Below, piece by piece: positions 14,999 through 23,640 of a stretch of 36,085 nucleotides of DNA. A program made the position numbers and the translations under genes. Each line of letters opens with the position of its first letter. The stretch's first letter is position 1. This DNA is from Bradyrhizobium elkanii WSM2783 (lineage in GTDB: Bacteria; Pseudomonadota; Alphaproteobacteria; Rhizobiales; Xanthobacteraceae): NCBI RefSeq assembly GCF_000472865.1, contig NZ_AXAP01000025.1:1-36085 (forward strand), given 5' to 3'. Below the pieces are notes generated by a model that had not been told where the DNA came from, ran no database searches, and saw nothing but the letters and a program-made list of their open reading frames with translations.

Positions 14999-16231
14999 TC
15001 AGGTCGGCGCGTTGCCGGAGTCGGCGGGCGGGGGCGGCGGCTCCTCCGCGGGATTGCCGCCCTTGTAGATGCGCGCATAACGCGGTCCGAGGCTGGTCAG
15101 CACCTCATAGCCGATGGTGCCGAAATGATGCGCTGTTTCGTCGACCGTGATGCCTTCGCCGATCAGCGTGACCATGTGGCCGCGCCGCACGGCATTCTTG
15201 TCGAGTTCGGTGATGTCGACGGCGATCAGGTCCATCGAGATGCGGCCGGCGATCGGACAGCGCTTGCCGGCGACCACAACGTCGGCGCCGCGGGTGCCGT
15301 CGTTCGAGCTCGCGGCGCGGAAATAGCCGTCGGCATAGCCGACCGAGACGACCGCCAATCGCGTCGGCCGTCGCGCGGTCCAGGTGCCGCCATAGCCGAC
15401 GGTCTCGCCGCGATCGATGTGGCGGATCTGCACGATGCGGGCCTTGAGATCGACCACCGGCCGCATCGGGTTGTCGGCCTCGGGCGTCGGGTTGACGCCG
15501 TAGAGCGCGGCTCCCGGCCGCACCAGATCGAACTGGAATTGGGGGCTAAGGAAAATGCCGGAGGAATTCGCAAGCGACGCCGGCACGCCGGTGAACAGGC
15601 TCGCGATCTCGCGGAAGGCCGCAAGCTGCCTCGCATTGATCGGGTTGTTGAGCTGCTCGGCGGCGACGAGGTGGCTCATCACCAGCGTGATGCCGTGATC
15701 GCCGGCATTGATGCGCGGGATGATGCCTTGCGCCTCGTTGATCGTGAAGCCGAGCCGGTTCATGCCGGTGTCGATGTGAATAGCGGCGCCGCCCGACCAG
15801 CCGGAGCGACGGCAGAACACGTCCCATTCGGCGAGTTCGTTGAGATCGCCGATCACGGGCTGGCAGTCGAACTTGGCGTAGCTGTCGCCGGTGCTCTGGA
15901 AGAAGCCGCCGAGCGCATAGATGGTGGCGGACGGCACCGCCTCGCGCACGGCGCGCGCCTCTTCGATATTGGCGACGAAGAACGTCTTGCAGCCGGCGCC
16001 AGCCAATGCCCGCGAAACCTGCGCAGCGCCGCAGCCATAGCCGTCGGCCTTCACGACGGCGCCGCATTCGGCCGGAACCGCTGCTTTCTCGAGCCTGCGC
16101 CAGTTGGCGATGATGGCGTCGAGATCGACGGTCAGGATGCCGGTGGCGGTCGGAGGCACCGCGAGCTGGTTTGCGTCGGACGCAAGTTGCGCGCCCTGCG
16201 GGATCGATTTCGGATCGGAAGCGACGTTCAT
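14999..16231 (-). CDS. alr: Alanine racemase
   Basis: A 410-residue PLP enzyme that converts L- to D-alanine for peptidoglycan. The cofactor lysine is Lys61 in AVVKADGYGCGA. AIHIDTGMNRLGF and SVGYADGY (catalytic Tyr region) are also present. It is longer than most alanine racemases (about 360-380) because of an N-terminal extension of about 30 residues and a Pro-rich C-terminal tail. It lies 42 bp downstream of dnaB on the same strand. Confidence 0.95.
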   Translation of the reverse strand: MNVASDPKSIPQGAQLASDANQLAVPPTATGILTVDLDAIIANWRRLEKAAVPAECGAVVKADGYGCGAAQVSRALAGAGCKTFFVANIEEARAVREAVPSATIYALGGFFQSTGDSYAKFDCQPVIGDLNELAEWDVFCRRSGWSGGAAIHIDTGMNRLGFTINEAQGIIPRINAGDHGITLVMSHLVAAEQLNNPINARQLAAFREIASLFTGVPASLANSSGIFLSPQFQFDLVRPGAALYGVNPTPEADNPMRPVVDLKARIVQIRHIDRGETVGYGGTWTARRPTRLAVVSVGYADGYFRAASSNDGTRGADVVVAGKRCPIAGRISMDLIAVDITELDKNAVRRGHMVTLIGEGITVDETAHHFGTIGYEVLTSLGPRYARIYKGGNPAEEPPPPPADSGNAPT

Positions 16232-16273
16232 GGCGCCGTTTTACGCGGGCGGCAGCAATGGTTCAACCGCGCA

Positions 16274-17776
16274 TCAATAAGAAGGCCGATCCGGCACATG
16301 ACCGTCATGGGCGAGGTCGCCGAACCGCGTCACGCTGGCTTCGAAGTGCAGCTCGACCGTGCCGGTCGGGCCGTGGCGCTGCTTGCCGATGATGACTTCG
16401 GCCTTGCCATGCGCGAGGCCCATGTCGGTCTGCCACTTCTCGTGTTCCGGTGTGCCCGGGCGAGGCTCTTTCATGGCGAGGTAATATTCCTCGCGGTAGA
16501 CGAACATCACCACGTCGGCGTCCTGCTCGATCGAACCGGATTCACGCAAGTCGGCGAGTTGCGGACGCTTGTCGTCGCGGTTCTCCACCTGGCGCGACAG
16601 CTGCGACAGCGCGATGATGGGAACATTCAATTCCTTGGCCAGCGCCTTCAGGTTGGTCGTGATCTCCGTGATTTCCTGGACGCGGTTGTCGTTGCCGCGC
16701 TTGCCCGATCCCGACAGCAGCTGGATGTAGTCGATGACGATGAGGTCGAGGCCCTTCTGCCGCTTCAGCCGCCGCGCCCGGGCGGTGAGCTGAGAGATCG
16801 ACAGGCCGCCGGTTTCGTCGACATAGAAGGGCAGGGACTGCAGCTCGATCGAGCATTCGCGGATCTTCTCGAAATCCATCTCGGTGATACCGCCGCGGCG
16901 GATGTGGCTCGATGGGATTCCGGTGCGCTCGGCGAGAATACGGGTGGCGAGCTGCTCGCCCGACATTTCGCAGGAGAAGAAGCCGACCGCGCCGCCGTGG
17001 ATTGCCTTGATGCTGCCGTCAGCCTGCACCTCGCCCTCATAGGCCCTGGCGATGTTGTAGGCGATGTTGGTCGCGAGCGAGGTCTTGCCCATGCCGGGGC
17101 GGCCGGCGAGGATGATGAGGTCCGACGGCTGCAGGCCGCCCATCCTGGTGTCGAGGTCGCGCAGGCCGGTGGAGATGCCGGACAGCTTGCCGTCGCGCTG
17201 GAACGCTTTAGCGGCCATGTCGACCGCAATCGTCAGCGCCTGGGCGAAGCGCTGGAAGCCGCCGTCATAGCGGCCGGTCTCGGCGAGCTCGTAGAGCTGG
17301 CGCTCGGCGTCCTCGATCTGGGCGCGTGGGGCGAAATCGACCGGCGCGTCGAATGCGACGTTGACCATGTCTTCGCCGATCCGGATCAGGTCGCGCCGCA
17401 GCGACAAGTCGTAGACGGTCCGGCCATAGTCCTGGGCGTTGATGATCGTGGTCGCCTCCGCGGCGAGGCGGGCGAGGTATTGGGCAACCGTCATGCCGCC
17501 GATGTCCGTATCCGCCGGCAGGAAGGTCTTCAGTGTCACCGGGGTGGCGACCTTGCCCATCCGGATCAGGCTACCGGCGGTCTCATAGATCGTCTGATGG
17601 AGCGGCTCGAAGAAGTGCTTCGGCTCGAGGAAATCCGAGACGCGGTAGAAGGCGTCGTTGTTGACCAGGATAGCGCCCAACAGCCCCTGTTCCGCTTCGA
17701 TATTGTGCGGTGCGCTGCGATAGGCCGGTGCTCCCGGCTCGGGCGCGAGCTTCAGGACCTTCGAATCAGTTGCCAT
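16274..17776 (-). CDS. dnaB: Replicative DNA helicase DnaB
   Basis: ATG 17776 gives MATDSKVLKLAPEPGAPAYR and a 500-residue protein. An upstream in-frame start at 17845 would add 23 atypical residues and is rejected. The N-terminal primase-interacting domain spans about 20-125 (PHNIEAEQGLLGAILVNNDA). A linker follows, then the RecA-like helicase domain with Walker A GRPGMGKTS (225-233), Walker B LIVIDYIQLL and the SQLSRQVENR motif. It forms the hexameric 5'-3' fork helicase. No intein is present. An inverted repeat lies about 110 bp upstream of the start. Confidence 0.97.
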   Translation of the reverse strand: MATDSKVLKLAPEPGAPAYRSAPHNIEAEQGLLGAILVNNDAFYRVSDFLEPKHFFEPLHQTIYETAGSLIRMGKVATPVTLKTFLPADTDIGGMTVAQYLARLAAEATTIINAQDYGRTVYDLSLRRDLIRIGEDMVNVAFDAPVDFAPRAQIEDAERQLYELAETGRYDGGFQRFAQALTIAVDMAAKAFQRDGKLSGISTGLRDLDTRMGGLQPSDLIILAGRPGMGKTSLATNIAYNIARAYEGEVQADGSIKAIHGGAVGFFSCEMSGEQLATRILAERTGIPSSHIRRGGITEMDFEKIRECSIELQSLPFYVDETGGLSISQLTARARRLKRQKGLDLIVIDYIQLLSGSGKRGNDNRVQEITEITTNLKALAKELNVPIIALSQLSRQVENRDDKRPQLADLRESGSIEQDADVVMFVYREEYYLAMKEPRPGTPEHEKWQTDMGLAHGKAEVIIGKQRHGPTGTVELHFEASVTRFGDLAHDGHVPDRPSY

Positions 17777-18046
17777 GGACGGAATTATTCTTCGGATTTC
17801 GCCGTTATTGGGATTCCCGGAGCAGGGGCGGCGATAAAGCGCCACCGCTGTCCGAAGCGGAAGTGCCCATGCGCCTTATTCACGATTCACACAAGCGAAG
17901 TGTGAATCACGTAGCAGCGGTGCACGATGCTTGACGGATTTCGGGAGCGCGCGGCGAGTCGTGGGGAATGTTTTTGGGCAGGCTGAACCTAATTCCGCCT
18001 GGACGAACCAACATCCAAGGGAACGGCGCGTGACCGGCCTGCTATC
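17777..18046. other. Spacer upstream of dnaB
   Basis: This gap holds the dnaB promoter region and the inverted repeat at 17884-17908. No other gene is supported. Confidence 0.5.
17884..17908. promoter_or_regulatory. Perfect 9-bp inverted repeat upstream of dnaB
   Basis: GATTCACAC (17884-17892) and GTGTGAATC (17900-17908) flank a 7-base centre. Only dnaB reads away from it nearby, about 108 bp downstream. It could be a regulator site or a small hairpin repeat; there is no T-run for termination. Confidence 0.4.
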
Positions 18047-18169
18047 TCAGGTGAGGATGAGATAGGCGAACGCAACCAAAGCGGCGACGATGCCCGCAGC
18101 GATCAGGGCGTAGTCGGTTTTCAGGTCGCGCGGCGGATCGAACAAGGATCTGTACGTCTCGTGGGACAT
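18047..18169 (-). CDS. 40-residue single-span membrane protein
   Basis: ATG at 18169 opens a frame of 40 residues: MSHETYRSLFDPPRDLKTDY, then a hydrophobic helix (ALIAAGIVAALVAFAYLILT) and stop. The polar head with one strong C-terminal membrane helix looks like a genuine small membrane protein rather than chance. I recall near-identical small proteins from Bradyrhizobium, unconfirmed. There is no strong ribosome-binding site. Function unknown. Confidence 0.6.
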   Translation of the reverse strand: MSHETYRSLFDPPRDLKTDYALIAAGIVAALVAFAYLILT

Positions 18170-18286
18170 GGCGGTGGTCTAGCCCAAACCGCCCGTCGAC
18201 CTTTGTGAACCAGTTCACATGGGAATGATTTTTGTTGCGGCAGGGTAGGCGGGAACGGACCAGAGGGTTTCGGGTTAGTTACAGCG

Positions 18287-18493
18287 ATGAGCCAGCGATT
18301 TCATATCCGGCAATCGGAACAGGGCGACCGGCGGTGGCTGTCGATGCTGATCGACGCCATGGAGCGGGCATCGCGCCCGGAAATCCGCAATGTTCCCTGC
18401 GACAAGCAGGTGCTCGCCGCCGTCGAAGCGCAGCTCGCGCGCCCGCCCGTGGCGTATCCCTGTTACGGCTCGTCCTTCAGTTTCCGCAACTGA
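18287..18493 (+). CDS. Small hypothetical protein
   Basis: A 68-residue frame starting MSQRFHIRQSEQGDRRWLSM and ending YGSSFSFRN. It is soluble, has two cysteines (positions 38 and 59), and no motif I recognise. The initiation site is weak. It converges with cfa, whose stop lies 2 bp away. Codon use resembles its neighbours, so it may be real. Confidence 0.45.
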   Translation: MSQRFHIRQSEQGDRRWLSMLIDAMERASRPEIRNVPCDKQVLAAVEAQLARPPVAYPCYGSSFSFRN

Positions 18494-18495
18494 GC

Positions 18496-19746
18496 CTACT
18501 CGCCCGCCAGTTGCAGCCGCGGCCGCGCGCGCTGCTCGATGCCGCGCAGCTTGGCCTCTTCCTGGCCGATATAGTCGCGGGTGATCGGCACGACGCCCTG
18601 CCGCTTGGTGAGCTGGAGCTGGAAGTTCATCATGTTCTGCTTGCGGAACGACATTTCCGAAGCCGCAAGATAGAACTCCCACATCCGCGCAAACCGCTCA
18701 TCATAGAGGCGGACGGCCTCTTCGCGCCGCGCCATGAAGCGCTCACGCCATGCCTTCAAGGTCTCGGCATAGTGCAGGCGGAGGATCTCCATGTCGCAGA
18801 CCAGAAGCCCGGCCTTCTCGATCGCGGGCATGACTTCGGAAAGTGCCGGGATGTAGCCGCCGGGGAAGATGTATTTCTCGATCCAGGGGCTGGTGACGTC
18901 AGGCCCCGTGGACCGGCCGATCGAGTGCAGCACCATCACGCCGTCGTCGGTCAGCAACTCGGCGCAGCGGCGGAAAAAGGTCTCGTAGAAGTCGACACCG
19001 ACATGTTCGAACATGCCGACCGAGATGATGCGGTCGAACGGGCCGGGGATGTCGCGATAGTCCTCGAGCAGGAAGCGCGCCGATTGCGAGAGGTTCTTCT
19101 CCGACGCCCGGGTGTTCGAAACCTGGAGCTGCTCGGTGGAGAGCGTGACGCCGGTGACGTCGGCACCAGTCATCTCGGCGAGGTAGAGGCCAAGCCCACC
19201 CCAGCCGGAACCGATATCGAGCACGCGCTGGCCCGGCCGCACCAGGAGCTTGGCGGCGAGATGGCGCTTCTTGGCGAGCTGGGCGTCGTCCAGCGTCGCA
19301 TCCGGCGTCTCGAAATAGGCGCAGCTATATTGCTTGTCGGCGTCGAGGAAGAGGGAATAAAGCCGGCCATCGAGGTCATAGTGGTGAGCGACATTGCGCC
19401 TCGACCGTCCCCGCGGATTGAATTGCCAGATGTGCCTGCCGAGATAGCGCAGGAGCCATTGCGGCTTGGCCCAGCGCGGTAGCATGTCCGGCTGATCCAT
19501 GAGGATCGCAAGCGCATCCACAATCGAGCCATTCTCGACGACGAACGTGCCGTCCATGTAGGACTCACCGAGACTGAGCTCGGGATCGAGCAACACCCAC
19601 CGCTCCGCGGCTTCCGTCCGGAACCGCACCGAGACCGGCTGTCCGGCGCCGTCGCCGCAGGTGAACTTCGCCCCGCTTGCGGTCGTGACCGAAAGCGCGC
19701 CGTGGCGAACGAACTGCCCCAAGAAATAACGCAACAAACGGTCCAT
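18496..19746 (-). CDS. cfa: Cyclopropane-fatty-acyl-phospholipid synthase
   Basis: From ATG 19746 (MDRLLRYFLGQF) the protein has 416 residues. It adds a methylene bridge from SAM across double bonds of membrane phospholipid acyl chains. The N-terminal lipid-binding part (about 1-120) precedes the methyltransferase domain with VLDIGSGWGGLGL (SAM motif I), VTLSTEQ, RIISVGMFEHVG and KYIFPGGYIPALSE, all typical of the CFA synthase family. The in-frame ATG 75 bp upstream adds residues not typical of the family. It may act on unsaturated chains made by the desaturase encoded at 24688. Confidence 0.93.
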   Translation of the reverse strand: MDRLLRYFLGQFVRHGALSVTTASGAKFTCGDGAGQPVSVRFRTEAAERWVLLDPELSLGESYMDGTFVVENGSIVDALAILMDQPDMLPRWAKPQWLLRYLGRHIWQFNPRGRSRRNVAHHYDLDGRLYSLFLDADKQYSCAYFETPDATLDDAQLAKKRHLAAKLLVRPGQRVLDIGSGWGGLGLYLAEMTGADVTGVTLSTEQLQVSNTRASEKNLSQSARFLLEDYRDIPGPFDRIISVGMFEHVGVDFYETFFRRCAELLTDDGVMVLHSIGRSTGPDVTSPWIEKYIFPGGYIPALSEVMPAIEKAGLLVCDMEILRLHYAETLKAWRERFMARREEAVRLYDERFARMWEFYLAASEMSFRKQNMMNFQLQLTKRQGVVPITRDYIGQEEAKLRGIEQRARPRLQLAGE

Positions 19747-19999
19747 GGAACCACCACAGAGTGACCGGCCGTTACCCTGACGCGCAGTGGAACAGATGGT
19801 TCCAATGTGAGTCAACATCACTGTAGGAGTGATCGGGGGGAAGCGCTATTGCGTTGTAGTCAAAGCGGATATTCCCGAATGTGACAATTAAGTGGATGCG
19901 TCACAACTGCGCTTCCATTCGCCCGATATTCGGCTAAAAGGAGCCGCCGCTACCGGATCGAGCACGGCCGGAGGGGTTTCCACGATCAGGAGAATGGGG

Positions 20000-20836
20000 A
20001 TGGCGGGCCGAGCGCTCATTTTCGCGGCGGTGATTCTTGTTGCCGCGGGCGTTGCGGCGAACTCGGCGCATGCCCAGCCGACCAATCTGGAGGCCGGCAA
20101 GAGCCCCTCGCAGATCTTTGCCGGCACTTGCAGCGCCTGTCACAAGTCGGCGCGCGGCCTGCTCAAGAGCGTCAGCGCGTCGGCACTCCCAGGGTTCCTG
20201 CGCCAGCACTACACCACGAGCAGCGACATGGCCTCGCTGCTGGCGTCCTATCTCGTTTCCAACGGCGCCAGCGATACGCGATATCAGGGCCGGCAGGAAC
20301 AGACCAAGCACGGCAAGGATGCGAAGCAGCAGGAAGCCGCGCGCCCGGCCAGCCCTCCGGAACCGGAGCGGCCCAGCCGCAGGTTCTTGTTTCCGTGGAG
20401 TTCGTCCGAGCCCACACCCGACGCGCAGCAGGCCGCCAAGCCTGACGTTGACGGCCTCAATCCACAAGGCGAGGGCAGGCGGCATGGTCGCAACGCCAAG
20501 CGGCAGCAGCAGCCGAGCGAGGCGGCGCCTGACGCGGCCAGCCCGGAGCAGGGGGCCGAGCCCAAGCCGGCTGCCAAACAAAAGCTGGGCAAGCGCGGCA
20601 AGCCCAGCGAGGAGCCTGCCAGACAGGCCGAGCCAGCCGTGGAAGACAAGCCCGGTTCGGAAAGCAAGCCGGATACGGCCAAGGTCGAGTCGAGGGAGAA
20701 CAGCGGCAGCGGGTCGGCACCGTTGCGGTCCGATCCTGTTCCAGCGGTAACGCCAGCGTCTCCGGCACCCGCTGCAGCTCCGAGCGCTCCGGAACCATCC
20801 GCAAGCCCGCCTGCGGCTCCTGCAGCTTCGCAGTGA
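20000..20836 (+). CDS. Secreted protein with one haem-binding motif and long disordered tail
   Basis: ATG 20000 is chosen because AGGAGA (19988-19993) is 6 bp upstream; ATG 19994 overlaps that site. The 278-residue product has a Sec signal peptide (MAGRALIFAAVILVAAGVAA, cleavage near AHA-Q). Next comes a small domain with one haem attachment motif CSACH (about residues 35-39) and GFLRQHYTTSSDMASLLASY, like the end of a class I cytochrome c fold. No clear axial methionine follows: the only nearby candidate is in SSDM. From about residue 85 to the end the chain is low-complexity Pro/Ala/Lys/Glu/Ser, probably disordered. A periplasmic cytochrome-like or envelope-associated protein is likely; electron-transfer function is uncertain. 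Confidence 0.75.
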   Translation: MAGRALIFAAVILVAAGVAANSAHAQPTNLEAGKSPSQIFAGTCSACHKSARGLLKSVSASALPGFLRQHYTTSSDMASLLASYLVSNGASDTRYQGRQEQTKHGKDAKQQEAARPASPPEPERPSRRFLFPWSSSEPTPDAQQAAKPDVDGLNPQGEGRRHGRNAKRQQQPSEAAPDAASPEQGAEPKPAAKQKLGKRGKPSEEPARQAEPAVEDKPGSESKPDTAKVESRENSGSGSAPLRSDPVPAVTPASPAPAAAPSAPEPSASPPAAPAASQ

Positions 20837-20837
20837 C

Positions 20838-21143
20838 GGCGTTGGGCCGGAGCTGTTGCAGCAGCACGGCCTGTTCCACGACAACGCAACGACGATCGCG
20901 GCCGCGACCACGCGCGGCCAGACGGGGCTCACCGCCAAATACAAATTGAACCTGCTCTCGCCGGCATCCGGCAATCGCCTGATCTGCCGCGCGCGGGTGA
21001 TCAAGCCGGGACGGCAGGTCGCCGTCGTCGCAGCCGACGTGTCCTGCGTGATTGACGGCAAAGAGAAACACACCGCGACCGCGCTCGCTTCCATTGCCAT
21101 GCAGGATGAGAAGGCGGCAGCCCGAATCGAAAGCCCGGCCTGA
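20838..21143 (+). pseudogene. Truncated PaaI-family thioesterase
   Basis: The frame reads VGPELLQQHGLFH near 20841-20879 and TAKYKLNLLSPASGNRLICR and beyond from about 20928. These match the hot-dog thioesterase PaaI family. The N-terminal third is missing, and the segment after LFH that should hold the catalytic HGG...A-D/E helix is replaced by about 15 unrelated residues (DNATTIAAATTRGQTG). A TTG at 20856 could start a short product, but it would lack the active site. I read it as a decayed gene. Confidence 0.65.
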
Positions 21144-21157
21144 TCGAGGCCGGGCTT
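21131..21157. terminator. Perfect 10-bp hairpin between PaaI remnant and rplI
   Basis: AAGCCCGGCC (21131-21140) pairs exactly with GGCCGGGCTT (21148-21157) around a 7-base loop. It sits between converging reading frames, 24 bp past the rplI stop, so it probably ends the ribosomal transcript. The T-run is weak. Confidence 0.7.
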
Positions 21158-21180
21158 GATCTTGCGGTAGATGAGGAGGC

Positions 21181-21783
21181 TTATTTCTCCTCGGCAGCCG
21201 GCGCCGGCTCCACCGGCTCCTCCTGCTGCGCTTCCGGATCGAAGAACTCGCCGGCGGCGGCAAGCGCCTCGGCTGCGGCGTCCTGGTCTTCCTGGCGGCT
21301 CGAGATGTCCTCACCGCGCTTGATGCGCTCGGCTTCATCCGCGCTGCGCGCGACGATGACGGTGATGCTGGTCTCGACCTCGGGGTGGACGGCGATCGTC
21401 ACCTTCTGCTGGCCGATCACCTTGATCGGCGAGTCCAGCCATACCTGCGGCCGGTTGACGATGATGCCGTCGGTCGCCAGCGCCGCGACGATGTCGCGCA
21501 CCGAAACCGAGCCGAATAGCTGACCGCTTTCGGAAGCCTGGCGAATGATCACGATCTCGCGGCCGTCGATCTTCTCGGCCACCTTGCCGGCTTCGGACTT
21601 GGCCTTGAGGTTGTTGGCCTCGAGTTCGGCCTTCATGCCTTCGTACTTGGCGCGGTTATCGGCGGTGGCGCGCAGCGCCTTGCCGCGCTTCAGGAGGAAG
21701 TTGCGCGCAAAGCCGTCGCGCACCTTCACGACTTCGCCCATCTGGCCGAGCTTGGCGACACGTTCCAAAAGAATGACTTCCAT
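21181..21783 (-). CDS. rplI: 50S ribosomal protein L9
   Basis: A 200-residue protein starting MEVILLERVAKLGQMGEVVK, the canonical L9 start, with KEGF-type segment KVRDGFARNFLLKRGKAL. The N-terminal rRNA-binding domain and central helix are followed by the C-terminal domain (GQLFGSVSVRDIVAAL). A Glu/Ala-rich tail of about 40 residues extends beyond the usual 150, as in related alphaproteobacteria. It follows the DUF2232 gene by 42 bp in the rpsF-rpsR-DUF2232-rplI unit. Confidence 0.97.
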   Translation of the reverse strand: MEVILLERVAKLGQMGEVVKVRDGFARNFLLKRGKALRATADNRAKYEGMKAELEANNLKAKSEAGKVAEKIDGREIVIIRQASESGQLFGSVSVRDIVAALATDGIIVNRPQVWLDSPIKVIGQQKVTIAVHPEVETSITVIVARSADEAERIKRGEDISSRQEDQDAAAEALAAAGEFFDPEAQQEEPVEPAPAAEEK

Positions 21784-21825
21784 ATTGCTTCTCCTTCAAT
21801 CTTGGTTTGGGTTGATCGGTCGAGT

Positions 21826-22797
21826 TCAGGATGCAGGGAGCGGGGGCGGCCTGGTCCGCAGATAGCGCTGGCGCAATCCGAACAGCGCATCGGCTATTCC
21901 GAGCACCACCATCGCGATCACGGGCCAGGTGAAGATCACGACAACGACATAGGCGCAGCTCAGCCAGAACGGGCGGCTGTTGAGTGATTGCGTCACCGTG
22001 TGCAAGACGGCGAAACCGGTAAGCGCGTACGCCGCCATTAGGGCGGTGGTTATGACCTGTGCGAGGATGGCGAGCAGGCCGCTGGTGAAACAGAAGGCGA
22101 TGGCGACGCACGAGGCCACCAATGTCATCGCCGGCAGCGCAGTCGCCCGCAGGTCGGGCCACGGACGTCGCAGGCGGCCCGAGGTCGCCGTGATCAAGGT
22201 CGCCAGCCAGAGATTGATCGTCAGCGATATCATCGTGACGATGACCGCCGCGAGCGGTGCGACCGCCACCATCGCGTCGACGACGCGTTCCATGTCGGCG
22301 CTCGTCGTCACCATGCGCGAGTCCAGAACCCGCATCAGGCCGCGCTTCATGGCAGCCGCTATGGTGGCGGCGTCGGTCCCCAGCGTGAGCAGGGCCGCCA
22401 TCGTGGTGAGCACGGCAAAGCCCGCGATCCAGAGCAGGATACGGCCGACCGGATACCATTCGAGATTGGCGGTCCCTGGCGCCGGCACGCCGCCCGGGCT
22501 CGGGTCCGCAATCGGGCGTCCCAACAGCGCGAGATACCCGAGCCACCAGGCCGGCAGCGCAACCATGATGACAAAGGTGATGCAATAGGGCAGGCCGAAG
22601 ATCGCGCCGAGGCCCAGCGCGGCCGCAATCCCGCCAATACTTGCCGTAAGCGGACCCCAGCCGAGCCCCGCCATCATCAATGGCAGCGGCGCCAGCCAGA
22701 ACAGCAACAGCGAGATCATCGCGCCCGAAATCATCGAGGCGAACATCAACGCCGACGCGCAGCCAGCAGCGATAGCAATGAACAACGTCGCGATCAT
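21826..22797 (-). CDS. DUF2232 integral membrane protein
   Basis: ATG 22797 gives 323 residues; AAAGGAG lies 11 bp upstream. About eight hydrophobic segments are visible, beginning with MIATLFIAIAAGCASALMFA and including ISLLLFWLAPLPLMMAGLGW and the C-terminal LSCAYVVVVIFTWPVIAMVV. The family (DUF2232) is found between rpsR and rplI in many alphaproteobacteria; similar position in other bacteria is filled by the YybS-type protein. Molecular function is not known. Translation with the ribosomal genes suggests constitutive expression. Confidence 0.85.
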   Translation of the reverse strand: MIATLFIAIAAGCASALMFASMISGAMISLLLFWLAPLPLMMAGLGWGPLTASIGGIAAALGLGAIFGLPYCITFVIMVALPAWWLGYLALLGRPIADPSPGGVPAPGTANLEWYPVGRILLWIAGFAVLTTMAALLTLGTDAATIAAAMKRGLMRVLDSRMVTTSADMERVVDAMVAVAPLAAVIVTMISLTINLWLATLITATSGRLRRPWPDLRATALPAMTLVASCVAIAFCFTSGLLAILAQVITTALMAAYALTGFAVLHTVTQSLNSRPFWLSCAYVVVVIFTWPVIAMVVLGIADALFGLRQRYLRTRPPPLPAS

Positions 22798-22924
22798 CAG
22801 CTGTCCCGCTCCTTTCGAGCGGTTAGAGGTCCTGCCTGAGAACCCCAACCATCGGCGACCGGACGACCCGGAAGCCTTATGAGCAAATGGTCCGCAGCGC
22901 GCGAGGTGCTGCGGACCGGATTGA

Positions 22925-23164
22925 TTAGCGAATCACGTAGGGCAAGAGGCCGAGGAAGCGCGCGCGCTTGATGGCGCGGGCGAGTTCACGCTGCTTCTTG
23001 GCGGAAACGGCCGTGATGCGGCTCGGCACGATCTTGCCGCGCTCGGAGACGTAACGCATCAGCAGCTTGGAATCCTTGTAGTCGATCTTCGGCGCATTCG
23101 GACCCGTGAACGGGCAGGACTTGCGGCGACGGAAAAACGGACGGCGGGCACCGGCTTCGGCCAT
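22925..23164 (-). CDS. rpsR: 30S ribosomal protein S18
   Basis: A 79-residue basic protein ending ARAIKRARFLGLLPYVIR, the S18 signature, with RRKSCPFTGPNAPKIDYKD. It binds the 30S platform with S6. It lies 5 bp after rpsF on the same strand. Confidence 0.97.
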   Translation of the reverse strand: MAEAGARRPFFRRRKSCPFTGPNAPKIDYKDSKLLMRYVSERGKIVPSRITAVSAKKQRELARAIKRARFLGLLPYVIR

Positions 23165-23169
23165 GATTC

Positions 23170-23640
23170 TTACTCCTCGGTCGCAGCTTCTTCATCGCGC
23201 GGGCGGCGCGGGCCACGGTCGCCGCGGAATCCACCGCCGTCGCGATCGCCACGGAAGCCGCCACCCTCGCGGTCGCCGCGGAAGCCGCCGCCGCGATCAT
23301 CGCGCTCACGGTCACGGTCAGCCTTGCGCATCATCGCCGACGGGCCTTCCTCGAGTTCCTCGACGCGGACGGTGAGATAGCGGATGACGTCTTCGCTGAT
23401 CCGCTCCTGACGCTCGATCTCGCTGATCGCGGAAGACGGCGCGTCGACGTTCATCAGCACGAAATGCGCCTTGCGATTCTTGTTCATGCGGTAGGTGAGG
23501 GAGCGCACGCCCCAATTCTCGGTCTTGGTGACCTTGCCGCCGGCCTGTTCGACGATGCCGGTCATCTGCGCTGTCAGTTCGTCAACCTGCTGGGTGCTCG
23601 CGTCTTGGCGCGCGAGAAAAACATGCTCGTAAAGAGGCAT
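23170..23640 (-). CDS. rpsF: 30S ribosomal protein S6 with Gly/Arg-rich tail
   Basis: ATG 23640 (MPLYEHVFLARQDAST) is the family start and follows AAGGACATCC-type leader; an upstream ATG at 23679 is rejected. The 156-residue protein holds the S6 domain (about 1-100, including NWGVRSLTYRMNKNRKAHFV). After that comes a tail with three tandem GGGFRGDR units and an acidic end. The tail is longer than in most bacteria and resembles RGG-type RNA-binding segments. First gene of the ribosomal unit. Confidence 0.96.
   Translation of the reverse strand: MPLYEHVFLARQDASTQQVDELTAQMTGIVEQAGGKVTKTENWGVRSLTYRMNKNRKAHFVLMNVDAPSSAISEIERQERISEDVIRYLTVRVEELEEGPSAMMRKADRDRERDDRGGGFRGDREGGGFRGDRDGGGFRGDRGPRRPRDEEAATEE

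Noticed and set aside
14138..17905. A 1255-residue plus-strand open frame antisense to xthA, alr and dnaB
   Set aside because: It runs opposite three clear core genes with intact motifs. High GC codon bias produces long stop-free shadows on the other strand, and the translation shows no family.
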